A stretch of DNA of 50,956 nt from Kitasatospora sp. Root107 (GCF_001424875.1 NZ_LMCT01000012.1:28809-79764); one strand, 5' to 3'. Positions 32,738 through 42,739 are shown, counted from the stretch's first letter. The notes: generated by a model from the letters alone, not told the origin. Made by a program: numbers and translations.

Positions 32738-33418
32738 TCAGTTGGTGGCGATGATCAGGGTGACCAGGGTGACCAGGCCGATCGCGGTGGGGGCGATGAT
32801 CCACCAGCACCAGCGGACCACGACCGGGCCGGCCGCGTCGGGGTTGCCCGCGTTGCGTTCGGCGATCTCCAGCAGCGTGTTGACCACCTGGTCGGACCAG
32901 GCCTTGGTGGGGTCTGGCTGGCCGGCCCGGACGGAGCGCATCGGGTTGACCAGGCTGGAGCTGCGGGAGGCCCGGGGGTCGTCGGCGGCAGCGGCGCGGG
33001 AGGCCGCACGGGTGGCCTTCTTGCGGGCCCGGAGCGACACCGGGACGGCCCAGACCTGGTACTTCTTGCCGCCGGCGAAGAGCTCCACCGAGTACCCGGC
33101 CCGCAGGCCCTCGACCGAGGCCCAGGGCACGTGCACGGTCCGGAACGGGTTGCGGACCAGCAGCCGCCGCTCGTCCGCGAGCACCGTGGGCCGGATCGTG
33201 TAGGCGAGCACCGGCAGCATGAAGACCGGGGCGCAGGCCAGTGCGACCCAGGGCGTCCGGCCGGTGCCGGTCAGCATGGCGTCGGTGATCAGCCAGGCGG
33301 CCACCCCCAGCAGCAGCACGCCGGAGATCACGCCGGGAACGGAGCGGTAGACGCGTTCGGCGTACTTGGGCTCGGAGGCGGCGCTGCCCGGGTCGGGCCT
33401 GCCGTCGGAATCGGTCAT
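32738..33418 (-). CDS. Membrane protein with PH-like (bPH) domain
   Basis: A 226-residue membrane protein. Two hydrophobic segments near 27-45 and 55-72 are followed by a PH-like module (about 75-130) with the pattern RPTVLADERRLLVRNPFRTVHVPWASVEGLRAGYSVELFAGG. A basic/serine-rich region (KKATRAASRAAAADDPRAS) and a C-terminal membrane helix (about 205-225) complete it. The ATG at 33418 opens just before the fold; the upstream frame extension lies in the intergenic region. Function unknown; such proteins are common in actinomycetes. Confidence 0.78.
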   Translation of the reverse strand: MTDSDGRPDPGSAASEPKYAERVYRSVPGVISGVLLLGVAAWLITDAMLTGTGRTPWVALACAPVFMLPVLAYTIRPTVLADERRLLVRNPFRTVHVPWASVEGLRAGYSVELFAGGKKYQVWAVPVSLRARKKATRAASRAAAADDPRASRSSSLVNPMRSVRAGQPDPTKAWSDQVVNTLLEIAERNAGNPDAAGPVVVRWCWWIIAPTAIGLVTLVTLIIATN

Positions 33419-33509
33419 GGGGCCGATTCTGCACCATGCCTCCCACCCGGCGCCGGGAGGAGTGGCCGCCCGGAGGGTCCAAGCCCGGCGCCGGGAAACC
33501 GACGACCCG

Positions 33510-34247
33510 TCAGGCCGTACGACGGCGCAGCGTGGCCGCACCGAGGGTGAGGGCGAGCAGGACGCAGCCACCGATCACCGCCAGGTCGCGGATCACGGCG
33601 CCGGTGACGTCCGGGCTGCTGGTGAGGTGGTCCATCGCGTCGACCGCGTACGAGAGCGGGAGGACGTCGGAGACCCAGCGGAGGACCGGGGCCATCGCAT
33701 CCCGGGGGACGAAGAGACCGCAGAGCAGCAGCTGGGGCAGGATCACCGCGGGGAGGAACTGGACGGCCTGGAACTCGGTCTCGGCGAACGCGGAGACCAG
33801 CAGGCCGAGCGCCATGCCGAGCAGCCCGTCGCCGACCGCGACCGCGAAGACCAGCCAGGTCGGGCCCTGGATGTCGAGGCCGAGCAGACCGAGGGTGAGG
33901 GCGGACGCCAGCGCGGCCTGGACCAGGGCGACCACACCGAACGCGATCGCGTAGCCGAGCAGCAGGTCGAGCTTGCCGAGCGGCATGGTGAGCAGACGCT
34001 CCAGGGTGCCGCTGGTCCGCTCGCGCAGCATCGCGACCGAGGTGACCAGGAACATCACCAGCAGCGGGAAGATCCCCAGCAGTGCGCCGCCGACCTGGTC
34101 GAAGACCTGGGGCTGCCCGTCGAACATGTACCGGAGCAGCGTGAGCAGCAGACACGGCACCACCAGCAGCATCGCCAAGGTCCGTGGGTCGTGCCGGAGT
34201 TGGGCCAGCACGCGGCGGGCGGTGGCCAGGGTGCGGCGAAGGTTCAT
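33510..34247 (-). CDS. ABC-2 type transporter permease
   Basis: A 245-residue integral membrane protein with six predicted helices: an N-terminal one near 25-40, then segments from about 55 to 240. The family-typical RERTSGTLERLLTMPL sits in the first cytoplasmic loop. It pairs with the ATPase gene upstream, whose stop overlaps its ATG by 4 bp (ATGA). This is a drug- or polyketide-export type ABC-2 system. Substrate unknown; control by the TetR gene next to it is likely. Confidence 0.9.
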   Translation of the reverse strand: MNLRRTLATARRVLAQLRHDPRTLAMLLVVPCLLLTLLRYMFDGQPQVFDQVGGALLGIFPLLVMFLVTSVAMLRERTSGTLERLLTMPLGKLDLLLGYAIAFGVVALVQAALASALTLGLLGLDIQGPTWLVFAVAVGDGLLGMALGLLVSAFAETEFQAVQFLPAVILPQLLLCGLFVPRDAMAPVLRWVSDVLPLSYAVDAMDHLTSSPDVTGAVIRDLAVIGGCVLLALTLGAATLRRRTA

Positions 34248-34975
34248 GAGGTGCTCCCGACCAGGCTGAGGAAGGCGGCGTCCACATCGGTGGCGCCGGT
34301 ACGGGCCAGCAGCCCGGCCGGGGTGTCGGCGGCCAGCAGGCGACCGTCGCGCATCAGCAGCAGGCGGTCGCAGCGCACCGCCTCGTCCATCACGTGACTG
34401 GAGACCAGCAGGGTGCTGCCCGCGTCGGCGAGGTCCCGGAAGAGCTGCCAGAGGTCGCGGCGGAGCACCGGGTCGAGGCCGACCGTGGGCTCGTCCAGGA
34501 CCAGCAGTTCGGGCCTGCCGAGCAGCGCGGCGGCGAGCGAGACCCGGGCCCGCTGGCCGCCGGAGAGCTGGGCTGTGCGGTGGTCCCGGTGGGTGGTGAG
34601 GCCGACCGCCTCGATCACCCGGTCCGGGTCGGTGGCCGGGGCGCCGAGCACGGCGGCGAAGTAGCGCAGATTCTCGACCACGGTGAGGTCGCCGTAGACG
34701 GACGGGGCCTGGGTCAGGTAGCCGATCCGGCTCCGCAGACCGGCACTGCCGGCCGGCTCGCCGAGCACCTCGACCCGGCCGCCCGAGGTCCGCTGCACGC
34801 CGACGATCGAGCGCAGCAGGGTGGTCTTGCCGCAGCCGCTCGGCCCGAGCAGGCCGGTGACCGACCCGGCCGGGACGTCCAGGTCGAGGCCGTGCAGGAC
34901 GGGGTGGCCACCCCGGACGACCGTGAGGCCGCCGATCCGGATGGCGGGCGCCGGGCCCGCCGCAGAATTCATCAT
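34244..34975 (-). CDS. ABC transporter ATP-binding protein
   Basis: A 243-residue ATPase with Walker A GPSGCGKTTL, Q-loop LTQAPSVYGDL, signature LSGGQRARVSLAAALL, Walker B LLVLDEPTVGLD and H-loop SSHVMDEA. It powers the ABC-2 permease encoded directly after it (4-bp overlap). The ATG at 34975 has a second ATG next to it; no strong Shine-Dalgarno sequence is visible. The tetR gene lies 65 bp upstream on the same strand, so one tetR-ATPase-permease transcript is possible. Confidence 0.93.
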   Translation of the reverse strand: MMNSAAGPAPAIRIGGLTVVRGGHPVLHGLDLDVPAGSVTGLLGPSGCGKTTLLRSIVGVQRTSGGRVEVLGEPAGSAGLRSRIGYLTQAPSVYGDLTVVENLRYFAAVLGAPATDPDRVIEAVGLTTHRDHRTAQLSGGQRARVSLAAALLGRPELLVLDEPTVGLDPVLRRDLWQLFRDLADAGSTLLVSSHVMDEAVRCDRLLLMRDGRLLAADTPAGLLARTGATDVDAAFLSLVGSTS

Positions 34976-35040
34976 GCGATGAGTTTCTCGCTGCGGCCCA
35001 GTTCCGTCAAGCAGCGCGACCGAGGGATTCGGGCAGCGGG

Positions 35041-35664
35041 TCAGGCGCCGCCCAGGTACCCCTGAAAGGTCGGCGCGAGCAGCGGGAGCAGCTCCTCCCG
35101 GGTCGCCGACGCCAACGGCTCGACCGCGATCACGTACCGGGCCATCGCCAGTCCCATGATCTGGGAGAGCATCAGCTCCGTCCTCAACTCCGGCTGGTCG
35201 ATGTCGAGTTCGGCGGCCGCCCGGCGGACCAGCTCCTCCAGCACGAAGCCGCGCATCAGCTGCGCGACCTGCTCGGTGGTGGCCGCCGCCCGGATCAGGG
35301 CGAGCAGCCGGTCCAGCACCCCCGGCTGCTCCCAGAGCGTCAGCACGAACCCCGCCACCCGCTCGCCGACCGTCGCCCGGTCACCCGCCAGCACCTGCTC
35401 GACCACCACCCTCGGATCGACCGGGAACTCCAGCGCGGCCAGGAAGAGCCGGTCCTTGCTGCCGAAGTAGTGGTGCAACAGCGCCGCATCCACCCCGGCC
35501 GCCCGGCCGATCGCCCGCATGCTCGCCTTCTCGTACCCGCGCGCGGCGAACTCCGCCCGAGCCGCCTCGAGCACCGTACGGCGGGTGTCGGTCGAGCCGG
35601 GGCGGCGGCCGGTCCGCTTGCGGGGGGTCTGGCCTGGGGCTGCGGGCTGCTCTGCTGAGGTCAC
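35041..35664 (-). CDS. TetR-family transcriptional regulator
   Basis: A 207-residue repressor. After a basic tail (PRKRTGRRPGSTDTR) comes the TetR helix-turn-helix (about 25-75): VLEAARAEFAARGYEKASMRAIGRAAGVDAALLHHYFGSKDRLF. The C-terminal ligand domain resembles the TetR_C group with LALIRAAATTEQVAQLMRGFV. The GTG at 35664 is chosen because GACAAT, a likely -10, lies 6 nt upstream, and a perfect TTGTCGCC-A-GGCGACAA dyad overlaps it. Self-repression on a leaderless transcript is the natural reading. Downstream ABC genes are probably co-controlled. Confidence 0.92.
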   Translation of the reverse strand: MTSAEQPAAPGQTPRKRTGRRPGSTDTRRTVLEAARAEFAARGYEKASMRAIGRAAGVDAALLHHYFGSKDRLFLAALEFPVDPRVVVEQVLAGDRATVGERVAGFVLTLWEQPGVLDRLLALIRAAATTEQVAQLMRGFVLEELVRRAAAELDIDQPELRTELMLSQIMGLAMARYVIAVEPLASATREELLPLLAPTFQGYLGGA

Positions 35665-35671
35665 CAGGCCA

Positions 35672-35688
35672 TTGTCGCCAGGCGACAA
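35672..35688. promoter_or_regulatory. TetR operator overlapping the -10 of its own gene
   Basis: A perfect inverted repeat with 8-bp arms TTGTCGCC/GGCGACAA and a 1-bp centre, ending 7 bp before the tetR start codon. The right half on the coding strand contains GACAAT, the likely -10. The DUF1016 gene start (35755) is divergent from it, so the site may also affect that gene. Confidence 0.7.
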
Positions 35689-35754
35689 CTCTTTCGAGTG
35701 AGCCTGAACGTTTCTTCTCCGCACGCGAATGAGCGGAGCTGCAACATCCGCGCC

Positions 35755-36822
35755 ATGAGCAACGAGCTAGAGGTCCACAGCAAGGTCCCCGCCCAGACGA
35801 CGGCCGACACCACCCCGCCGGGCTACGACGACCTGCTGCACGACATCAAGGCGGAGATCGCCTCCGCACAGGTCCGCGTGCACCGGGTGGTAAACACCGA
35901 GCTGATCGCCCACTACTGGCGCATCGGGCGGATCATCCTGGAGCGGCAGGACCAGGAGGGGTACGGCACCAAGGTGGTGGCCCGGCTCTCGGCGGACCTG
36001 CGCACCAGCTTCCCTGGGCAGCGCGGGTACTCAACCCGCTCCCTCCGGTACATGCAGCACCTGGCCCGGGCCTGGCCCACGGAGGTTGGGCAACAGGCTG
36101 TTGCCCAACTGCCCTGGGGCCATGTGACAGTCCTCCTGGACTCGTTCGACGACCGGCTGACCAGGGATTTCTACATCCAACAGACCGTCACCAACGGCTG
36201 GTCCCGCAGCGTCCTGATCCACCACATCGAGACCAAGCTGCACCTGCGCCAAGGCGTCGCCCTCAACAACTTCGCCACAACCGTGCCCGACGGCGCCGAC
36301 CTCCTCAAGGAGCTGGTCAAGGACCCGTACCGGCTCGACTTCACCCGGCTCGGCGACGACCACTCCGAGCAGGCCCTCGAAACCGCGCTGGTCGACCACG
36401 TCGTGCGGTTCCTCCAGGAGCTCGGCGTCGGCTTCGCCTTCGTCGGGCGGCAGTATCCGCTCCGGGTCGGGGCGCAGGAGTTCCGACTGGACCTGCTCTT
36501 CTACCACCTGCGGCTGCACCGCTACGTGGTCATCGAGCTGAAGATCGACCGGGCCCAGCCCGAGCACCTCGGCAAGCTCGGGTTCTACACGGCCGTCGTG
36601 GACGACAAGGTCCGCGACCCGGAGCGCGACGACCCGACCCTCGGCATCCTGATCGCCGCCCACCGCGACGAGGAGGTGGTCCAGTACTCGCTGCGCGGCA
36701 CGAACCAGCCCCTCGCCGTGACGACCTATCAGACCCTGCCGGCCGAGCTGCGCCCGCTGCTGCCGAGCCCGGAGGACCTGACCCGGGTGACGCGCGAGGT
36801 CCTTGAGAAGCACGAGGCATAG
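35755..36822 (+). CDS. PDDEXK nuclease-domain protein (DUF1016/YhcG type)
   Basis: A 355-residue protein. The N-terminal DUF1016_N domain (about 20-170) has NTELIAHYWRIGRIILERQ and RGYSTRSLRYMQHLARAWP. The C-terminal PDDEXK domain (about 195-345) has RQYPLRVGAQEFRLDLLFYH followed by VVIELKID, giving the D...ExK catalytic pattern. YhcG-type proteins are predicted DNA-acting nucleases, often in accessory or defence-linked regions. The ATG at 35755 is favoured by fit to the family start; a GTG at 35698 is possible and no good Shine-Dalgarno sequence supports either. It stands alone between tetR (divergent) and deoC, so probably an acquired gene. Confidence 0.85.
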   Translation: MSNELEVHSKVPAQTTADTTPPGYDDLLHDIKAEIASAQVRVHRVVNTELIAHYWRIGRIILERQDQEGYGTKVVARLSADLRTSFPGQRGYSTRSLRYMQHLARAWPTEVGQQAVAQLPWGHVTVLLDSFDDRLTRDFYIQQTVTNGWSRSVLIHHIETKLHLRQGVALNNFATTVPDGADLLKELVKDPYRLDFTRLGDDHSEQALETALVDHVVRFLQELGVGFAFVGRQYPLRVGAQEFRLDLLFYHLRLHRYVVIELKIDRAQPEHLGKLGFYTAVVDDKVRDPERDDPTLGILIAAHRDEEVVQYSLRGTNQPLAVTTYQTLPAELRPLLPSPEDLTRVTREVLEKHEA

Positions 36823-36886
36823 CCGGCCGGGCCCGCCGGGGGCAGATATCGGTCCAGCATCGAAACCGGGTGGGCCTAGCGCATCG

Positions 36887-36898
36887 CTACGCGCGTAG
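36887..36898. promoter_or_regulatory. CTACGCGCGTAG operator, deoC copy
   Basis: The palindrome ends 1 bp before TATGCT (36900-36905), the likely -10 of deoC, so it fills the -35/-10 spacer: a classic repression position. Confidence 0.78.
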
Positions 36899-36911
36899 AT
36901 ATGCTGGTCTG

Positions 36912-37904
36912 GTGACTATGTCCACTGTTGCAGCCAAAGCCCCCGGCGCTGCGGGCGGCGGCCTTGAGGACGTTGCGGCGTCCGAGGCCTCGCTCCGCCG
37001 TTTCCTGCACGGCCTGCCCGGCGTCGACGCCGTCGGCCTGGAAGCCCGCGCAGCCACCCTCGGTACTCGATCGATCAAGACCACGGCGAAGGCGTACGCC
37101 ATCGACCTGGCGATCTCGATGATCGACCTGACCACACTGGAAGGCGCGGACACCCACGGCAAGGTGCGCGGCCTGTGCACCAAGGGCCGGAACCCCGACC
37201 CGACCGACCCGACCGCCCCCCGGGTCGCCGCGATCTGCGTCTACCCGGACATGGTCGCCACCGCCAAGGCCGCCCTCGCGGGCACCGACATCCAGGTGGC
37301 CTCGGTGGCCACCGCCTTCCCGGCCGGGCGCGTCGCGCTGCCGGTGAAGCTGGCCGACACCGCCGACGCGGTGGCCGCCGGGGCCGACGAGATCGACATG
37401 GTGATCGACCGGGGGGCGTTCCTCTCCGGCCGGTACCTGGACGTCTTCAACGAGATCGTCGCGGTCAAGCAGGCGTGCAAGCGCGCCGACGGCACCTCCG
37501 CCCACCTCAAGGTGATCTTCGAGACCGGCGAGCTGCAGACGTACGACAACGTGCGCCGCGCCTCCTGGCTGGGGATGCTGGCCGGCGCCGACTTCATCAA
37601 GACCTCCACCGGCAAGGTCGCCGTCAACGCGACTCCCCCGGTCACCCTGCTGATGCTGGAAGCCGTCCGCGACTTCAAGCAGCAGACCGGCGTCCAGATC
37701 GGCGTGAAGCCGGCCGGTGGCATCAAGACCACCAAGGACGCCATGAAGTACCTGGTGATGGTCAACGAGACGCTCGGCGACGACTGGCTGTCCCCGCACT
37801 GGTTCCGCTTCGGTGCCTCCAGCCTGCTCAACGACCTGCTGATGCAGCGTCAGAAGCTCACCACCGGCCGGTACTCCGGTCCCGACTACGTGACGGTGGA
37901 CTGA
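36912..37904 (+). CDS. deoC: Deoxyribose-phosphate aldolase
   Basis: A 330-residue class I aldolase cleaving 2-deoxyribose-5-phosphate to acetaldehyde and glyceraldehyde-3-phosphate. Conserved parts: VAAICVYPDM, ADEIDMVIDRGAFLSG, the Schiff-base lysine in DFIKTSTGK and the second lysine in IGVKPAGGIKT. It is longer than E. coli DeoC because of N-terminal and C-terminal extensions, as in other actinobacteria. The GTG at 36912 lies 6 nt after TATGCT, giving a leaderless mRNA; the ATG at 36918 is two codons inside. An aldehyde dehydrogenase follows 5 bp after the stop, which could oxidise the acetaldehyde formed. Confidence 0.95.
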   Translation: MTMSTVAAKAPGAAGGGLEDVAASEASLRRFLHGLPGVDAVGLEARAATLGTRSIKTTAKAYAIDLAISMIDLTTLEGADTHGKVRGLCTKGRNPDPTDPTAPRVAAICVYPDMVATAKAALAGTDIQVASVATAFPAGRVALPVKLADTADAVAAGADEIDMVIDRGAFLSGRYLDVFNEIVAVKQACKRADGTSAHLKVIFETGELQTYDNVRRASWLGMLAGADFIKTSTGKVAVNATPPVTLLMLEAVRDFKQQTGVQIGVKPAGGIKTTKDAMKYLVMVNETLGDDWLSPHWFRFGASSLLNDLLMQRQKLTTGRYSGPDYVTVD

Positions 37905-37909
37905 TCCCC

Positions 37910-39377
<1,468 letters not shown>

Positions 39378-39385
<8 letters not shown>

Positions 39386-40274
39386 GACCACCCTGAGCGT
39401 CTTCAAGACCTACAAGCTGTACGTCGGCGGGAAGTTCCCGCGCTCCGAGAGCGGGCGGGTGTACGAGGTGTCCGACTCGAAGGGCCAGTGGCTGGCCAAC
39501 GCCCCGCTCGGCACCCGTAAGGACACCCGGGACGCGGTGCTCGCGGCCCGGGCGGCCGTCAAGGGCTGGGCCGGCACCACCGCGTACAACCGCGGCCAGG
39601 TGCTGTACCGGATCGCCGAGATGCTGCAGGGCCGCCGCGAGCAGTTCGCCGCCGAGGTGGCGCTCGCCGAGGGCATCGGCAGCAAGAAGGCCGCCGCGCT
39701 GGTGGACGCCGCGATCGACCGCTGGGTCTGGTACGCGGGCTGGACCGACAAGGTCGCGCAGATCGCGGGCAGTTCCAACCCGGTGGCGGGGCCGTTCTTC
39801 AACCTGTCCACCCCGGAGCCGTCCGGTGTGATCGGCGTGGTCGCGCCGCAGTCCGGCACCGGCTTCTCCTTCCTCGGTCTGGTCTCGGTGATCGCCCCGG
39901 CGATCGCGGCGGGCAACACCGTGGTGGTCGCGGCCGCCGCCGACGCCCCGCTGCCCGCGCTCTCGCTGGGCGAGGTGCTGGCCACCTCGGACCTGCCCGG
40001 TGGCGTGGTCAACCTCATCTCGGGGAAGACCGCCGACATCGCCCCGACGCTGGCCTCGCACCAGGACGTCAACGGCCTGGACCTGGCCGGCGCGATCGCG
40101 GCCGAAGGCCCCGGCGCGGCGGTCGAGCTGGAGGTGCTCGCCGCGGATACTCTGAAGCGAGTCATCCGCCCGGCGGCCGACCAGGCCTCGCTGGACTGGA
40201 CCAATGCGCCGGGAACGGAGCGGCTACTCTCGTTCCTGGAGACCAAGACGGTCTGGCACCCGATGGGTATCTGA
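39378..40274 (+). CDS. Aldehyde dehydrogenase-like protein lacking the catalytic domain
   Basis: A 298-residue protein resembling only the N-terminal nucleotide-binding part of an aldehyde dehydrogenase. It shows YKLYVGGKFPRSESGRVYEV, EGIGSKKAAALVDAAIDRWVWYAGWTDK and GVIGVVAPQSGTGFSFLGLV (QSGTGF where WNFP is usual). It then jumps to a distinct tail ending ERLLSFLETKTVWHPMGI. There is no catalytic Cys block and no LELGGK. The sequence after the stop does not continue the missing domain in any frame, so this is not a recent frameshift. The ATG overlaps the partner's stop by 8 bp (ATGTCTGA). It is likely a structural or regulatory partner of the full enzyme. Confidence 0.85.
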
Positions 40275-40350
40275 CCCTCCCGCAGGGAAAACTCCACACA
40301 GACTGGCCGTCCCCAGTGCCCTACCCCCCCCGGGGCCCGGACGTGCCACA

Positions 40351-40389
40351 GACGGGCCCGCACCTCTCCCCCCCTGGTGCGGGCCCGTC
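40351..40389 (+). terminator. Terminator of the deoC-aldehyde dehydrogenase operon
   Basis: A 14-bp stem GACGGGCCCGCACC/GGTGCGGGCCCGTC with an 11-nt pyrimidine-rich loop, followed by GACCTTTCCC, 76 bp past the stop. A C-run (40323-40331) precedes it. Confidence 0.82.
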
Positions 40390-40492
40390 GACCTTTCCCG
40401 GTTCGCCCCGAAGACCCGCCGATCGGCGGTGCACCCGGGCCGACCTGCGTCGGTAGGGTCCGGAGTACGCCACATGATCTTGGGAGGGCACC

Positions 40493-40885
40493 GTGTGGGA
40501 GATACTCGGCGAGCTGGCCGTGCTACTGGGGGACGGCCCGCTGCGTGCCCTGCGGGCGCGCCGGGCGCTGCGCCGGCTGCGGGCCGGGAAGCAGACCAGG
40601 CTGCCCTGCGCGGTCCGTTCCGACCGGCCCGGCTGGCCGGCCGAGTACACCAACGGGAGCCTGCTGTTCACCCCCGGGCAGGCCGAGGCGGCGTTCGGGT
40701 CCCGGGCGTACCCGTACCTGCTGTTCCCGGTCGGCGGCGAGCTGCTGGACCCGGAGCCGGAGGCGTGGCACGACCAGGACTGGGCGGCCAAGCTCTACAC
40801 GCCGGCCGAGGGTGACGCGGTGCACATCCAGGTGCACAGCCGCTACCTGCCCGCGCTGGCGACGGGGGTCAGCGGCAGAAACTGA
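40493..40885 (+). CDS. Hypothetical protein
   Basis: A 130-residue protein that I do not recognise with certainty. The N-terminus (WEILGELAVLLGDGPLRALRARRALRRLRAG) is an amphipathic, arginine-rich helix that could touch the membrane. A small, strand-rich body follows: LPCAVRSDRPGWPAEYTNGSLLFTPGQAEAAF, then an acidic patch and GDAVHIQVHSRYLPAL. The layout is reminiscent of PH-like DUF2550-type proteins, but weakly. The GTG at 40493 follows GGGAGGG by 4 nt. It lies after the terminator and before the uridine kinase gene. Confidence 0.65.
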   Translation: MWEILGELAVLLGDGPLRALRARRALRRLRAGKQTRLPCAVRSDRPGWPAEYTNGSLLFTPGQAEAAFGSRAYPYLLFPVGGELLDPEPEAWHDQDWAAKLYTPAEGDAVHIQVHSRYLPALATGVSGRN

Positions 40886-40934
40886 CGTCCCGTCTGTTTC
40901 GGCATCGCCCTCCGATGCGTCAGACTGGTGACTC

Positions 40935-41573
40935 GTGAGTGACTCCCCCATGAACCCCGCCCCGACGGCACCCGCCCTGGTCGTCCTGCTGTCCGGGCCG
41001 TCCGGATCGGGGAAGTCCTCGCTGGCGGAGCGGACCGGGCTGCCGGTGCTCCAGCTGGACGACTTCTACAAGGACGGCGACGACCCCACGCTGCCCGTGC
41101 TGCCGGACGGCGACGGGACCGACTGGGACTCGCCGCTCTCCTGGCACCGCGAGCAGGCACTGGCCGCGATCCGGCAGCTGACCGGGAGCGGCCGGGCCGA
41201 GGTGCCGGTGTACTCGATCCCGGCCAACGGCCGGGCCGGCACCCACGTACTCGACCTGGCAGGCGCCCCGGCCTTCATCGCCGAGGGGATATTCGCCGCC
41301 GAACTGGTCGGTCAGTGCGCGGCCGAGGGGCTGCTCGGCGCGGCGATCTGCCTGCGCAACCGTCCGCTGACCACCGCCTGGCGACGGTTCCGCCGGGACG
41401 TCCGGGAGGCCCGCAAGTCCGTGCCGTACCTGCTCCGGCGCGGCTGGCGGCTGATGCGGGCCGAACGCGGCATCGTGGCCCGGCAGGTCGAGCTCGGCGC
41501 GTACGCCTGCGCCGGTCCTGAGGCCGAGCAGCGGATCGGCGCGGTGGCCGTACGGCACCCGCAGCCCGCCTGA
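40935..41573 (+). CDS. Uridine kinase-like P-loop kinase
   Basis: A 212-residue P-loop kinase. Walker A is LSGPSGSGKSSLAE (about 19-32), followed by LPVLQLDDFYKDGDDPTLP (a DDFY motif typical of uridine kinase/phosphoribulokinase folds) and IAEGIFAAEL near the Walker B strand. It probably phosphorylates a nucleoside such as uridine, which would fit the surrounding salvage genes, though this short actinobacterial group is not well characterised. The GTG at 40935 has no Shine-Dalgarno sequence; CAGACT lies 8 nt upstream. An ATG at 40950 is a possible alternative start. Confidence 0.83.
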   Translation: MSDSPMNPAPTAPALVVLLSGPSGSGKSSLAERTGLPVLQLDDFYKDGDDPTLPVLPDGDGTDWDSPLSWHREQALAAIRQLTGSGRAEVPVYSIPANGRAGTHVLDLAGAPAFIAEGIFAAELVGQCAAEGLLGAAICLRNRPLTTAWRRFRRDVREARKSVPYLLRRGWRLMRAERGIVARQVELGAYACAGPEAEQRIGAVAVRHPQPA

Positions 41574-41596
41574 CGGCCCGTCGACACCTGGACATA

Positions 41597-41637
41597 CGGA
41601 AGGGCCCGGAGCCGCTCCCCGGCACCGGGCCCTTCCG
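41597..41637. terminator. Terminator between uridine kinase and sigQ
   Basis: A 13-bp stem CGGAAGGGCCCGG/CCGGGCCCTTCCG with a 15-nt loop, just past the kinase stop and before the convergent sigma-factor stop at 41744. It probably works in both directions. Confidence 0.8.
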
Positions 41638-41743
41638 CTTCGGTCACATCCCCACGGCGGTCCGCTCCCCCGAGTCGACCTGCCGTGCTTCCGTGACCTG
41701 CCCCGTCCCCCGACGGGAGTCCTGTTTACGTGACGTACGTGAC

Positions 41744-42640
41744 TTACGCGACCAGCTCGCCGAAGGCGAAGACGGTGTCCCCGGTGCGGTTCAGCTGGTC
41801 GTCCTCGCGCAGCCGGCGCAGCGCCCGCCAGATGCTGCTCTTCACCGTGCCGACGCTGATGTTCAGGATGTCGGCGATCTCCGGGTCGGTGCGGCCCTCG
41901 TAGTAGCGGAGCACCAGCATGGTCCGCTGGTTCTCCGGCAGCTTGGCCAGCGCCTGCCAGAGCACGGCGCGCAGCTCGGTGCCGCCCATCGCGTCGGTGT
42001 CGCCGACCGTCTCCGGCAGCTCCTCGGTCGGGTACTCGGCGACCTTGCGGCGGCGCCAGGCGGAGATGTGCAGGTTGGTCATGGTGCGGCGGAGGTAGCC
42101 CCCGACCGCGGCCTTGTCGGTGATCCGGTCCCAGGCCCGGTAGGTCGAGAACAGCGCGCTCTGCAGCAGGTCCTCGGCCTCGTAGCGGTCGCCGGTCAGG
42201 TGGTACGCGGTGGCGTACAGCGAGGCCCGGCGCTCCCGGACGTACGCGGTGAACTCGGCGACGTTGTCGTTCGGAGCGGTGGTCTGCTCCTCGGCGGCCG
42301 GCGCGAGCCTCAGCAGCGTCGCGCCCGCGGCCTCCCGTCCGGCCGGCTCCCCCGAGCCGGTACCGGACAGCCCCCCCGTGCTCTCCCGACCCTCGACGCG
42401 GACGGGAAGGATTCCCCGCAGCGTCATGGTCGAGGCGGAGTCGGCCGCACTCCCCATGCGACCGATCCCGAACAGCTCCCCCCTGCTCCCGCCACCGAGG
42501 CGGCGGGATCCGGTGCTGTGTGCGCACCCCCGTACGATCACGGCACCGGAGGTCTCGTCGGTCCGTACCTCGAAGTGCGTGCGAGACGAACGCGCGTTGT
42601 GGACGGCCGCGTTGCTGCGGGTCTTGAGCGTGGCGTTCAT
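41744..42640 (-). CDS. sigQ: SigE-family ECF RNA polymerase sigma factor
   Basis: A 298-residue sigma factor. Sigma region 2 (about 130-195) has EFTAYVRERRASLYATAYHLTGDRYEAEDLLQSALFSTYRAWDRI. Region 4 (about 225-282) has LWQALAKLPENQRTMLVLRYYEGRTDPEIADILNISVGTVKSSIWRAL. This pattern is the actinobacterial SigE-family (ECF41/50-like small sigma) rather than housekeeping sigma. An unusual 125-residue N-terminal extension, rich in Arg, Gly, Ser and Thr, precedes it. ATG behind GGGGGTG. Divergent from afsQ1, as sigQ is in S. coelicolor, with an AfsQ1-type box between them. Confidence 0.88.
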   Translation of the reverse strand: MNATLKTRSNAAVHNARSSRTHFEVRTDETSGAVIVRGCAHSTGSRRLGGGSRGELFGIGRMGSAADSASTMTLRGILPVRVEGRESTGGLSGTGSGEPAGREAAGATLLRLAPAAEEQTTAPNDNVAEFTAYVRERRASLYATAYHLTGDRYEAEDLLQSALFSTYRAWDRITDKAAVGGYLRRTMTNLHISAWRRRKVAEYPTEELPETVGDTDAMGGTELRAVLWQALAKLPENQRTMLVLRYYEGRTDPEIADILNISVGTVKSSIWRALRRLREDDQLNRTGDTVFAFGELVA

Positions 42641-42739
42641 CGTGCACCCCCATGGGTCGGTACCAGCGGTTCTGCCGCCCGGTACTGCGGCGACAAGGAA
42701 AATCCTGCCGGTCCGTTGTGATGGCGGTGTCCGCCGACT

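Noticed and set aside
35698..35754. GTG at 35698 as the start of the DUF1016 gene
   Set aside because: Would add 19 residues without family similarity and begins next to the TetR dyad; the ATG at 35755 fits better, although its ribosome site is also weak.
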